Shown piece by piece: positions 18,501-24,652 of a stretch of 64,000 nt of DNA. Below the pieces are notes generated by a model, which did not search any database, was not told where the DNA came from, and was given only the letters and a program-made list of their open reading frames with translations. The DNA comes from VRUE01 sp963702175. GTDB taxonomy: Bacteria > Actinomycetota > Thermoleophilia > Solirubrobacterales > 70-9. Each line of letters opens with the position of its first letter. Positions within the stretch are counted from its first letter, which is position 1. A program made the position numbers and the translations under genes. The stretch spans positions 1,922,001 to 1,986,000 of the forward strand of contig OY969721.1 in the NCBI GenBank assembly GCA_963702175.1, given 5' to 3'.

Positions 18501-20006
18501 GACAGCGATGGTCCTGGTGGAGCCGTGCGGGTTGTCGTGATCGACAACTCGCGCGGCTCGCTCGCCGCCAGCGATTCGCACCAGAACCCCCTCGAGCCGC
18601 AGCTGCCCTGGCTGGAAGCGGTGCTGGCCGACGCGCGCGCCAGGGACATCCCCGCCGTGGTGATGGGCAACCGCAGCCTCAACGGCAGCTTCACGCCGAA
18701 GCTGAACGTCGCCAGCGACGGCTCCCAGGTCGCTGCAGCCTTGGTTGCCGGCGGCGCCTCGGCCTACCTCTTCGACCGTCCCGAAGAGAACCGGACGATG
18801 CGGATACCGGCCGGGGCGGCGCAGACGATCCCCAGCTTCGGCACCGGCACGCTCGGCTACCGCTCCGAGATCTCCGGCGCGGTCGGGCCCGAAACGGCCG
18901 ACTCGCTGTTCGGCGACAGCGGCGTGCTGCTGCTCGAGGTCGACGTCGCCAAACGCGATCCGGCCACCAACATCGCGCCGGTCGGCGCGCGGCTGATCCC
19001 GATGATCGAAGACCTCTCGCTGGAGGCGACCGACGGCACCTTGCTGCGCCGCTCCCGTCCGGCGCTCTTCCGCGGCCTCGGCCGCCGCCCGCGCGGCGGG
19101 GATCGCTGGGGGCAGGCCTCGGCCGGCTCGGGCAATCCCGACCCGTCGGGAGGCGACCCCTACACGCTCTTCCCGCCCGACCAGTGCCGGGTCGCCGGCT
19201 GCGCGGCCCGGGTCAGCCCCGAGTACAGCTTCGTCTCCTCCGACCCCGACATCGCCGACTTCGTCCGCCAGGACCCGGCCTCGGCAAACCTGCGCAAGCC
19301 CTTCCTCGACGCCGGCGACAAGGTCGTCACCGACAGCTCCTCCGGCCTGCTCTGCCCGTTCAATGCCGGCACCACAACAGTCACGGTTAGCGCCGGTGGC
19401 TTCGCCTACTCCGAGCAGGTGACCGTGCTCGACGGCAGCGTCCAGCGGCCCTGCGGCACGCGCCCGCTGCGTCCCGATCGCTTCCGGCGAGCGAGCGCTA
19501 TAGCTGCTCCACCGGCTCCGCCGCCGCCTCCGAACAGCCCCCCCGGCAACCCCCCGGTCGAGTTTTCGCCCCCTCCGCCGCCACCTGCGGTTCCAGCCCC
19601 GCCGCCGGCTTCGACGCCACCCCCACCGAACCCGCCCCCGCCACCAACACCGTTCCTGCTGCCCGGGACGCCGCCGCTGGGAGTCGTGCCGGCGATCGTG
19701 CCGCCACCTCCACCGCCGATCGTGCGGCCGCTGCCCCCCGGCGGCGCGCCGGCGCGCACCTACCAGGTCGAGGAAAAGCGCGAAGAGGAGGCGGCGATCG
19801 AGGAATCGCAGGCCTTCTCGCGCTACGAACCTGGGGGCGAGGGGTTCGGCGTTCCGCCCTACCTGCTCGGGTTGGTGCTGATCGCCGCCCTCGCCGGCGC
19901 CGCCGTGCGAGGCGGCCCCGGCGCCCGCCGCCGCACGCAGCGGACCGTGAGCCCAGCCCCGGCCTTCAGCCCTAACGCAGACCGAACCACAAGGAGTCGA
20001 AGATGA
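15543..20006 (+). CDS. Giant membrane-anchored propeller/pseudo-phosphoesterase protein
   Basis: 1487 residues from the GTG at 15543. Signal peptide (FVALLVLALAVAAPDSG); about 800 residues of propeller-like repeats (AYAVGDRGAMWMWN, GYAVGKAGVLLDF); then, at about 850-1130, a domain with the layout of a calcineurin-like metallophosphoesterase. Its metal-binding motifs are all changed: GD to GN (YTGNRVG), GNHE to GSND, the third His to Asn (VMGNRSL), and the final GHxH to FDRPEEN. It should therefore be catalytically dead. A bacterial Ig-like segment, an 85-residue proline-rich rod (about 1319-1406) and a C-terminal membrane helix with a basic end (about 1437-1470) follow, so it stands out from the cell surface. 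Confidence 0.8.
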   Translation: MNGRGRHVAGFVALLVLALAVAAPDSGRTQVSASGPLPVLGAADAAMTPMGAAPGGEPGEAWGYRQLPLAIGEVRVGTRKLEFGPVVNAGLPDPQLSFVRHTEANGWQVFDTPVDESGHPYRGPVPNRLSARITHAGGGVLVGRDLRRPVGEQLVVLHRDPGGKWRALDAPPPEVLLPAEGEQPAETLADDSGSGAIAVAAFDETGGTGLLFGPKGRSTADDGIVHYDGEKWTPREPVQFPPGSEKDFEILAIDATGPANAWALAKAHKDLERSVVLLERTGSPEGWVERPLAGTPFAASDTPGQEIAGVAPIGGASQPLTVTADGAWIDLTATIKGVERDITLFYSRGAGEVTGSWCDADPCDDLLGVKLSRQLGYRSFAWPGGEFGTRVITNPLDPGGAENSNRGTYLRFAEGSFARMPGGGGNFRASGAFANADSGWLEGPVEISVKTPPARLRSWPVSIRAPLTDVAAAPGTAPGALGSGALAAGADGAVVRYVPGKGWRREFLLSSSGAVNKSTLRGIAWPLPARAYAVGDRGAMWMWNAADDLWVQDPGIPIGFEGNLMDVAFDPADPFRGYAVGKAGVLLDFGKGWDQAVLPAGYEGANLTSIAFAGSQAIAAAGGDLLVNDGSGWRVDASAHALLDGVRAGGPRLFAVAGLPDGGAVAAGRDIVIERDGPASPWRFSSQPLPGSTAIAAAAVREGGTVRAVVSVVPQLTYPLADDLPEPDPNVPPPIPPPFGLPGDGYLLRETAAGWVDEQRTAFAASGDDRPLKSDPVLSLLLDSSGEGWAVGGWSGDADSAGRGTSSRNSAGQAIRARVRTAAVFRYGASAAAAPAATSIQPVPMPAGPARFAVAGHAQCDAACVDLAPQSIGPDRTLAAALRTVAAMRGGAGPRALLYTGNRVGSGLGAADATRYAELLGAEPALPVFPALGSNDAANGLGAGHFEDAFAGFPAPLGSGAAPAGTSTAGIPGAAPSEGARTHYAFDSDGPGGAVRVVVIDNSRGSLAASDSHQNPLEPQLPWLEAVLADARARDIPAVVMGNRSLNGSFTPKLNVASDGSQVAAALVAGGASAYLFDRPEENRTMRIPAGAAQTIPSFGTGTLGYRSEISGAVGPETADSLFGDSGVLLLEVDVAKRDPATNIAPVGARLIPMIEDLSLEATDGTLLRRSRPALFRGLGRRPRGGDRWGQASAGSGNPDPSGGDPYTLFPPDQCRVAGCAARVSPEYSFVSSDPDIADFVRQDPASANLRKPFLDAGDKVVTDSSSGLLCPFNAGTTTVTVSAGGFAYSEQVTVLDGSVQRPCGTRPLRPDRFRRASAIAAPPAPPPPPNSPPGNPPVEFSPPPPPPAVPAPPPASTPPPPNPPPPPTPFLLPGTPPLGVVPAIVPPPPPPIVRPLPPGGAPARTYQVEEKREEEAAIEESQAFSRYEPGGEGFGVPPYLLGLVLIAALAGAAVRGGPGARRRTQRTVSPAPAFSPNADRTTRSRR

Positions 20007-20734
20007 CGTCGAACAGCCGCCTGACCGCAGTCGCCGCCTGGTCCGCTCTGGCCTTCTCCCTGGCCGCCCTGCTCTTCGCCGGCGCCGTGGTCTCCGACGC
20101 CGCGAAGCGGTTGCCGGGGGCGAGCCTCAAGCCCCGCAAGTTCGGGATCCTGCGGCTCGACAGGAAAAAGAAGTTCCCGGCCAGCGTGCTGCCTGCCAAG
20201 GTCTTCGACCGCTGCTCACCGGAGACGGTGAAGATCGGGACCGTCTGCATGATGACCAACCCGTATCCCCTGGAACGGGAGGAGATTGGCCGCAACGACT
20301 ACTTCTTCGCGACCCAGAAGTGCGCCGAGCTGGGCGGCTACCTGCCGACGGCGGCGCAGCTGATCGGCGCCGCGCCCTACGTCAAGCTGGCGGGACGGGT
20401 CGACGACAACGAGGTCACCGCCTCGACCGACGTCGATGCGACCGATGGGCTCAAGGACCGTCGCGAGATGAGCGCCTCGCTGTCGACGATCTCCTCCGGA
20501 GGCCGAGCAGCGGGCTCGCAGGGAGTGAGCGACGTATCGCGCGGCGACCCGAAGGTGGGCGAACCGGACCCGGCGCCGCTGCCCGCCGACCCTTCGCCTG
20601 AAACCCTCCATTACATAACCGTCTACGACAACGGCGACCACGGCGGCTTCGCCGGCGGCAAGCCGGTCGGCCAGACGGAGAACTTCCGCTGCGCCTTCAA
20701 CAGAGCGCAGGGCAAAGCGGGCGAGCTGGAGTGA
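20003..20734 (+). CDS. Small secreted protein, unknown function
   Basis: 243 residues; ATG overlaps the previous stop and has AAGGAG seven bases upstream. A signal peptide or anchor (AAWSALAFSLAALLFAGAVVSDA) precedes a domain with few paired cysteines (DRCSPETVKIGTVCMMTNPYPL, QKCAELGGYLPTAAQLIGAAPYVKL, and FRCAFNRAQG at the end). The pattern of a Cys-linked segment, a helix 'AELGGYLPTAAQL' and a closing FRCAF strand is reminiscent of formylglycine-enzyme/C-type-lectin folds, but this is only a resemblance. Last gene of the ftsH-led unit; it ends before a long palindromic spacer. Confidence 0.7.
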   Translation: MTSNSRLTAVAAWSALAFSLAALLFAGAVVSDAAKRLPGASLKPRKFGILRLDRKKKFPASVLPAKVFDRCSPETVKIGTVCMMTNPYPLEREEIGRNDYFFATQKCAELGGYLPTAAQLIGAAPYVKLAGRVDDNEVTASTDVDATDGLKDRREMSASLSTISSGGRAAGSQGVSDVSRGDPKVGEPDPAPLPADPSPETLHYITVYDNGDHGGFAGGKPVGQTENFRCAFNRAQGKAGELE

Positions 20735-20740
20735 CCAGGC

Positions 20741-20893
20741 GTGAGGAGAGGGCCGGCCGGCCTCCAGTCGAATTTGGGTCACTCGCGCTGCGCGCTCGTG
20801 ACGGAGAAGGTGCGCGCCTATGGCGCGCAGAAATCGGATTGCATTTCCGCCGCTTCGCGACATTCGCCTAGAGGTCGGCCGGCCCTCTCTCAC
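20741..20893 (+). ncRNA. Structured element B, copy 1 (candidate structured RNA)
   Basis: Arms 20741-20764 and 20871-20893 pair over about 23 bases with one bulge and one G-T. Inside are hairpin P2 (GTCAC 20778-20782 with GTGAC 20798-20802), hairpin P3 (TGCGCGC 20811-20817 with GCGCGCA 20823-20829), then a conserved strand at 20829-20853 (AGAA, then CGGATTGCATTTCCGCCGC) and CGACATT. Copy 2 at 20997-21140 has the same plan and conserved strand but different, still complementary, helix sequences. No convincing frame crosses it. Whether it acts as RNA or as DNA is not known. Confidence 0.65.
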
Positions 20894-20896
20894 CAC

Positions 20897-20956
20897 AGCT
20901 TCCGGTAGCTCCCGGCTGGCGCTTTGCGCCGGGCCCGCGGGATCAACACGGAAGCT
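20897..20956. repeat. Nested palindrome between the two B elements
   Basis: AGCTTCCG (20897-20904) pairs with CGGAAGCT (20949-20956); inside, CCCGGC (20911-20916) pairs with GCCGGG (20928-20933). It is a single-copy, separate hairpin of the same general design, filling the space between elements B1 and B2 in this convergent intergenic region. The rest, 20957-20996, shows nothing recognisable. Confidence 0.6.
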
Positions 20957-20996
20957 CTCCGTTTGGCTGTTGAAGCTGGGTGGAGGGTTGAGGGAC

Positions 20997-21140
20997 GGTG
21001 GGGCGTCTCCGCGGGAATGTCGCCGATAGGCGGCGGAAATGCAATCCGGTTCTGCGCGGCGTCAGCCGCGCTCCTAATTCGTCGCTAAGCGCCCGCGAAG
21101 AGGGCGCGTGCGACTTCAATTCCCGCGGAGACGTCCCACC
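20997..21140 (-). ncRNA. Structured element B, copy 2 (candidate structured RNA)
   Basis: Arms 20997-21018 and 21119-21140 pair over 22 bases with one G-T. Read on the minus strand, P2 is GTCGC/GCGAC (21110-21114, 21081-21085) with inner GCGCCC/GGGCGC, P3 is GCGCGGC/GCCGCGC (21065-21071, 21054-21060), and the conserved strand lies at 21030-21053. Order and spacing match copy 1, while every helix has a different sequence, so the pairing itself appears to be kept. It lies between the ends of the small secreted gene and the winged-helix gene. Confidence 0.65.
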
Positions 21141-21161
21141 GCCCCCCACATCACCCAGGAC

Positions 21162-21506
21162 CTACAGCTTTTCCGGGGTAAATCTGTAGCCGATGCCGAA
21201 GTGGGTGTGGATGTAACGCCAGTCTGACGCGACCTGCTCCAGCTTGGCCCGCACCTTGCGCACCAGCACGTCGACCGAGCGGTCGCGCCGCGGCATCTCG
21301 CCGCCCCACATCAGCTCGTAGATCTCGGGGCGCTGGACGACGCTGTCGTGGCGCTCGGCGAGCATCAGGAAGAGCTCGAACTCGCGCACGGTGAGGCCCG
21401 CTCGTCTGCCGTCGATCAACACTTGGAGCTCTGCCGGACGGATCTCGACGTTGCCGATCTGCAGGCTCTGCCTCGAGGAGTTAGAGGTCGGCGGCATGGC
21501 TGGCAT
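21162..21506 (-). CDS. Orphan OmpR/PhoB-type winged-helix DNA-binding protein
   Basis: 114 residues holding only the effector half of an OmpR/PhoB response regulator: IGNVEIRPAELQVLIDGRRAGLTVREFELFLMLAERHDSVVQRPEIYELMWG, then the recognition region SVDVLVRKVRAKLEQ and the wing HTHFGIGYRF. There is no receiver domain and no room for one upstream: the spacer to pstS is 191 bases. It is divergent from pstSCAB, the place where a phosphate regulator would be expected. Lacking a phosphorylation site, it may be controlled by level or by a partner. The 11-base-spaced repeats nearby fit the binding mode of this family. Confidence 0.88.
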   Translation of the reverse strand: MPAMPPTSNSSRQSLQIGNVEIRPAELQVLIDGRRAGLTVREFELFLMLAERHDSVVQRPEIYELMWGGEMPRRDRSVDVLVRKVRAKLEQVASDWRYIHTHFGIGYRFTPEKL

Positions 21507-21540
21507 GGCCGGGCAGCCTCACCGATTCCGGTGTCGATCC

Positions 21541-21632
21541 GGTGAACAACTTGTTTCGAACTGGAGAAAGATCCGAAACGTCGCCTAGGTAACCATTTTT
21601 TCTCCAGGCAGTTACACGGCGTTCACTTTGGT
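21541..21632. promoter_or_regulatory. Pho-box-like half-sites in the pstS control region
   Basis: GTAACC at 21589, GTTACA at 21611 (22 bases, two turns later) and GTTCAC at 21621 read on the plus strand; GTTCACC reads on the minus strand at 21541-21547. GTTCACC is the core of the actinomycete PHO box. TGGAGAAA (21562-21569) is also complementary to TTTCTCCA (21599-21606). The region lies between the orphan winged-helix gene and pstS and probably controls both. Confidence 0.45.
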
Positions 21633-21697
21633 GCGGCGGCCGGACTCGACACTGGCACGGTACGTACTCAGAATCCCGCCATCAGGAGCGACACCAG

Positions 21698-22513
21698 ATG
21701 AATCGCACCCGTTCCCTCGCCGCCGTGGCCGCGCTTGCAATCAGCGCCTCGCTGGCACTTGCAGTCCCCGCCTCCGCCGCCACGATCACGATGAGCGGCT
21801 CGACCTCGGTCGCGCCGCTGGCGACGAAGCTCGCCAAGGCCTTCGTCAACCAGCCCCAGAACAAGGGCAAGGTCAAATTCGTGATCCTCCAGGGCGGCTC
21901 CGACATCGGCATCACCGACGTCTCCCGCGGCCGGGTGACCCTGGGAATGTCCTCACGCGATCCGAAGCCCGCCGACCCGGGCGGAATCGTCTTCAACAAG
22001 GTCGCCCGCGACGCGGTCTGCATCGTCACCAATCCCTCCAACCCGATCGCCAGCCTCAGCCAGACCCAGATCCAGGACATCTTCTCCGGCCGGGTCCGCA
22101 GCTGGAGCGAAGTGCCCGGGGCAGGCACCTCCGGACCGATCAACCTAGTCGTCCGTACCGCCGCTTCGGGTACCCAGGACGCCTTCCAGAACATCTTCAT
22201 GGGCCAGACCCTGCGCGTCGCCGGCAGCGCCACGACAAAGTCCTCGAACGGCCTGCAGGCGCAGACGATCAAGTCCGACCCGAACGCGATCGGCTACGCC
22301 TCCTTCCACTTCACCGCGGGCCTCTTCTCGGTGCCCTACCAGGGCGTCCCCTGCACCCTGCGCAACGCCAAGTCGGGCCAGTACGCGGGCAGTCGTAACT
22401 TCTACCTGGTCAGCCGGGGCGCGGCGACCGGAATAGCGAAGAAATTCATCACCTTCGCCCGCAGCTCCACCGCACAGGCGGTCGTCGCCAGCAACTGGGT
22501 GCCGCTGCGCTAG
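21698..22513 (+). CDS. pstS: Phosphate ABC transporter substrate-binding protein PstS
   Basis: 271 residues, AGGAG ten bases before the ATG. Signal peptide (AAVAALAISASLALAVPASA) and a compact PstS-type binding domain: TITMSGSTSVAPLATKLAKAF, LQGGSDIGITDVSRGRVTLGMSSRDPKP, NPIASLSQTQIQDIFSGRVRSWSEV, VVRTAASGTQDAFQNIF and NAIGYASFHF. The phosphate-contact segments SGSTS, GSDIGI and ASGTQD are all present. It delivers phosphate from outside the cell to PstC/PstA. No lipobox cysteine is seen, so anchoring is unclear. Followed by a long hairpin element before pstC. Confidence 0.94.
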   Translation: MNRTRSLAAVAALAISASLALAVPASAATITMSGSTSVAPLATKLAKAFVNQPQNKGKVKFVILQGGSDIGITDVSRGRVTLGMSSRDPKPADPGGIVFNKVARDAVCIVTNPSNPIASLSQTQIQDIFSGRVRSWSEVPGAGTSGPINLVVRTAASGTQDAFQNIFMGQTLRVAGSATTKSSNGLQAQTIKSDPNAIGYASFHFTAGLFSVPYQGVPCTLRNAKSGQYAGSRNFYLVSRGAATGIAKKFITFARSSTAQAVVASNWVPLR

Positions 22514-22521
22514 GACGAATG

Positions 22522-22671
22522 ATTCCAATTAGCGCACCCACGGCTGACACGCCTGGCACGGCGCTGGATCGGCACCCACAGTCCTCGCGCGTAGCGCTGC
22601 TACGCGCTGCGGCCGCGTGCGCCGCCCAGCTTGGCCAGTCGCGCCCCCGCGGGCACGCTAATTGGGAATCA
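22522..22671. repeat. Long palindromic element E in the pstS-pstC spacer
   Basis: TGATTCCAATTAGCG (22522-22536) pairs with CGCTAATTGGGAATCA (22656-22671) with one bulged base. Inside is a perfect 9-base hairpin, GCGCGTAGC (22587-22595) with GCTACGCGC (22599-22607), preceded by GTCCTCG as in family D, and flanking GC-rich complementary stretches. A stem-loop here could let PstS be made in excess over the membrane subunits, as in other pst operons. It covers a TTG at 22662 that would otherwise be a possible pstC start. Confidence 0.7.
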
Positions 22672-22679
22672 GTCGTCTA

Positions 22680-23726
22680 GTGCCCGGCCAGGGCATCGCA
22701 GCCCGCCTGCCGGGGCGCGGCGGCCCCGGCGCGGCGAGCGCCGGCCCCACGGGTGGCACGGGGTTCTGGTCGGACGCCCGCGTCGAGCGCCTGCTCGGCG
22801 CGGTCGCCTGCCTGGTCCTGGTGCTGATCGTGGGCATGATCGGCTTCGTCTTCGCCAAGGCCTGGCCGTCGTTCGCCCACAACGGGCTCGCGTGGTTCAC
22901 CTCCGGCGGTGACCTCGACCTGCAGCTCGAGGACATCTTCGCCTCGCCCTCCAGCCCCGCACAGTATGTCTATGAGCTGCGTGCCTGGCCGCTGCTCTGG
23001 GGCACCTTCGTCGTCACAGCCGGCGCGGTCATGATCGGGATCGTCTTCTCCCTCTTCGCGGCGATCTTCATCGTCGAGTTCGCGCCCCGCCAGGTCAACA
23101 GGGTGCTGGAGCCGGTCGTGCGGCTGCTCGCCGCCGTGCCCTCGGTCGTCTACGGGCTGATCGGGATCCTCGTCATCGTCCCCTGGGTCGGCGGGCACCT
23201 GATCAGCCTCGAGCGCAAGGAATCGGTCGCCAACGTCGTCCAGCTCGACGGCGCCAGCATCTCGGTCGGGATCCTAATCCTGACCGTGATGATCGTGCCG
23301 ATCATGATCGCGATCGTGGTCGACGCGCTGCGCGCGGTGCCGCGCAGCTGGACCGAAGGGGCGGCGGCCCTCGGCGCCAACCGCTGGCGAGTGACCTGGA
23401 CTATCGCCGTCCGCACCGCCCGCCCGGCGATCGTCGCCGCAGCCGTGCTCGCCACGGCGCGGGCCCTCGGCGAGGCGATTATGCTCTCGATGGTCGCCGG
23501 CTCGTCCAGCTTCGCGCCCAACCCGATCGACGGCATCACCTTCCTCTTCGAGCCGACCCGTCCGCTCGCCTCGGCCCTGGTCGAGAACGTCGAAGGGCTC
23601 TCGGTCGTGCCCTTCGGCGAGACGCTCTTCGCCTTCGCTGCGGTGCTGCTGGTCTCGAGCATGTTCCTCTCGTTGGCCGGCTTCGCCGCCAAGCAGTCGA
23701 TGCGTAAATACGGGGTCAGGCCGTGA
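22680..23726 (+). CDS. pstC: Phosphate ABC transporter permease PstC
   Basis: 348 residues from GTG 22680; a TTG at 22662 is possible but lies inside the hairpin arm of element E. The first 30 residues are Gly/Pro-rich, then six transmembrane helices, the first at VACLVLVLIVGMIGFVFA. The ABC-permease coupling loop is EGAAALGANRWRVTWTIAVRTARPAIVAAAVLATARALGEAIM, and AAVPSVVYGLIGI is characteristic of PstC. It forms the channel with PstA. The stop overlaps the pstA GTG. Confidence 0.92.
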   Translation: MPGQGIAARLPGRGGPGAASAGPTGGTGFWSDARVERLLGAVACLVLVLIVGMIGFVFAKAWPSFAHNGLAWFTSGGDLDLQLEDIFASPSSPAQYVYELRAWPLLWGTFVVTAGAVMIGIVFSLFAAIFIVEFAPRQVNRVLEPVVRLLAAVPSVVYGLIGILVIVPWVGGHLISLERKESVANVVQLDGASISVGILILTVMIVPIMIAIVVDALRAVPRSWTEGAAALGANRWRVTWTIAVRTARPAIVAAAVLATARALGEAIMLSMVAGSSSFAPNPIDGITFLFEPTRPLASALVENVEGLSVVPFGETLFAFAAVLLVSSMFLSLAGFAAKQSMRKYGVRP

Positions 23727-24652
23727 GCATGGCGCCGATCGACAGCGTGCGCAGCTGGCCGCTGCGCGACCGCCTCGGCTACTTCGCCGCCTGGGGGGCC
23801 GGGCTGACCCTGATCGCGATCGCCGCCGCGATCCTGATCTACATGGCCTACCGAGGGGCCCAGTACTTCGACCTCGGCCTCTTGATCGAAAGCCCCAACT
23901 CGAGCCTTAACCAGGCGGCGAGCGGTGGTTTCCGCGACCCACTGATCGGTACCGCCACCCTGCTCGTGCTCTCGACGCTGATCGCGGCGCCGCTGGGGGT
24001 GACGATCGCGGTCTGGCTGACTGAGTATGGCCGGCCGGCTGGGCTGGCGCGGGCGGTCGAATCGGCGATCGAGGTCGTCGCCGGCACACCCAGCATCGTG
24101 CTGGCGATGTTCGGCCTCATCCTCTTCCAGGAATGGTTCGGCTTTCTCACCTTCAGCGCCGAGGGTGCCGTACTCGGTCGCTCCTTCATCGCCGCCGCCT
24201 CGATGATGTCGCTGATCGCGCTGCCGCTCGTCGTCGGCGCGACGCGCGAGGCGCTCAACTCAATCCCCGGCCACGTGCGCGAGGCCTCCTACGCGCTCGG
24301 CAAGACCAAGGCGGCGACGATCCGGCGCGTGCTGCTGCCGGCGGCGCGCCCTGGGATCGGCACCGGCACCGCGCTCGGCATGGGTCGGGTCGCCGGCGAC
24401 ACTGCGATCGTCGTCGTCCTGCTCGGCGCCACGCTGCAGATCCTCAACGGCGGCAACGGCGACGTCTTCGGCTTCTTCAAGGGGACTGGCGGCACCCTGA
24501 CCAGCTACGTCTACTACAACTCGCCGGCGGGTGAGGGGTTGGCGCCGGAGAAGGCCTACTTCGCCGCCTTCGTCTTGCTCCTGGTCGTGATCGCGCTCAA
24601 CTTCGTCGTCGCCCGCCTGGCGCGTAGAGGGGAACCGGCATGGACTCGCTGA
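23723..24652 (+). CDS. pstA: Phosphate ABC transporter permease PstA
   Basis: 309 residues, GTG start overlapping the pstC stop by four bases. Six transmembrane helices, with PstA-specific GGFRDPLIGTATLLVLSTLIAAPLGVTIAVWLTEYG and VVAGTPSIVLAMFGLILFQEW, and the coupling loop EASYALGKTKAATIRRVLLPAARPGIGTGTALGMGRVAGDTA. It pairs with PstC to form the transmembrane path. It overlaps the start of pstB by 13 bases, so the three are translated together. Confidence 0.94.
   Translation: MSMAPIDSVRSWPLRDRLGYFAAWGAGLTLIAIAAAILIYMAYRGAQYFDLGLLIESPNSSLNQAASGGFRDPLIGTATLLVLSTLIAAPLGVTIAVWLTEYGRPAGLARAVESAIEVVAGTPSIVLAMFGLILFQEWFGFLTFSAEGAVLGRSFIAAASMMSLIALPLVVGATREALNSIPGHVREASYALGKTKAATIRRVLLPAARPGIGTGTALGMGRVAGDTAIVVVLLGATLQILNGGNGDVFGFFKGTGGTLTSYVYYNSPAGEGLAPEKAYFAAFVLLLVVIALNFVVARLARRGEPAWTR

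Noticed and set aside
16656..18581. A 641-codon open frame on the minus strand
   Set aside because: Antisense to the giant surface protein, with shadow-type composition and no ribosome site.
20820..21029. Short frames inside and after element B1
   Set aside because: They are formed by the palindromic arms and conserved core, with no ribosome site; copy 2 does not keep the frame.
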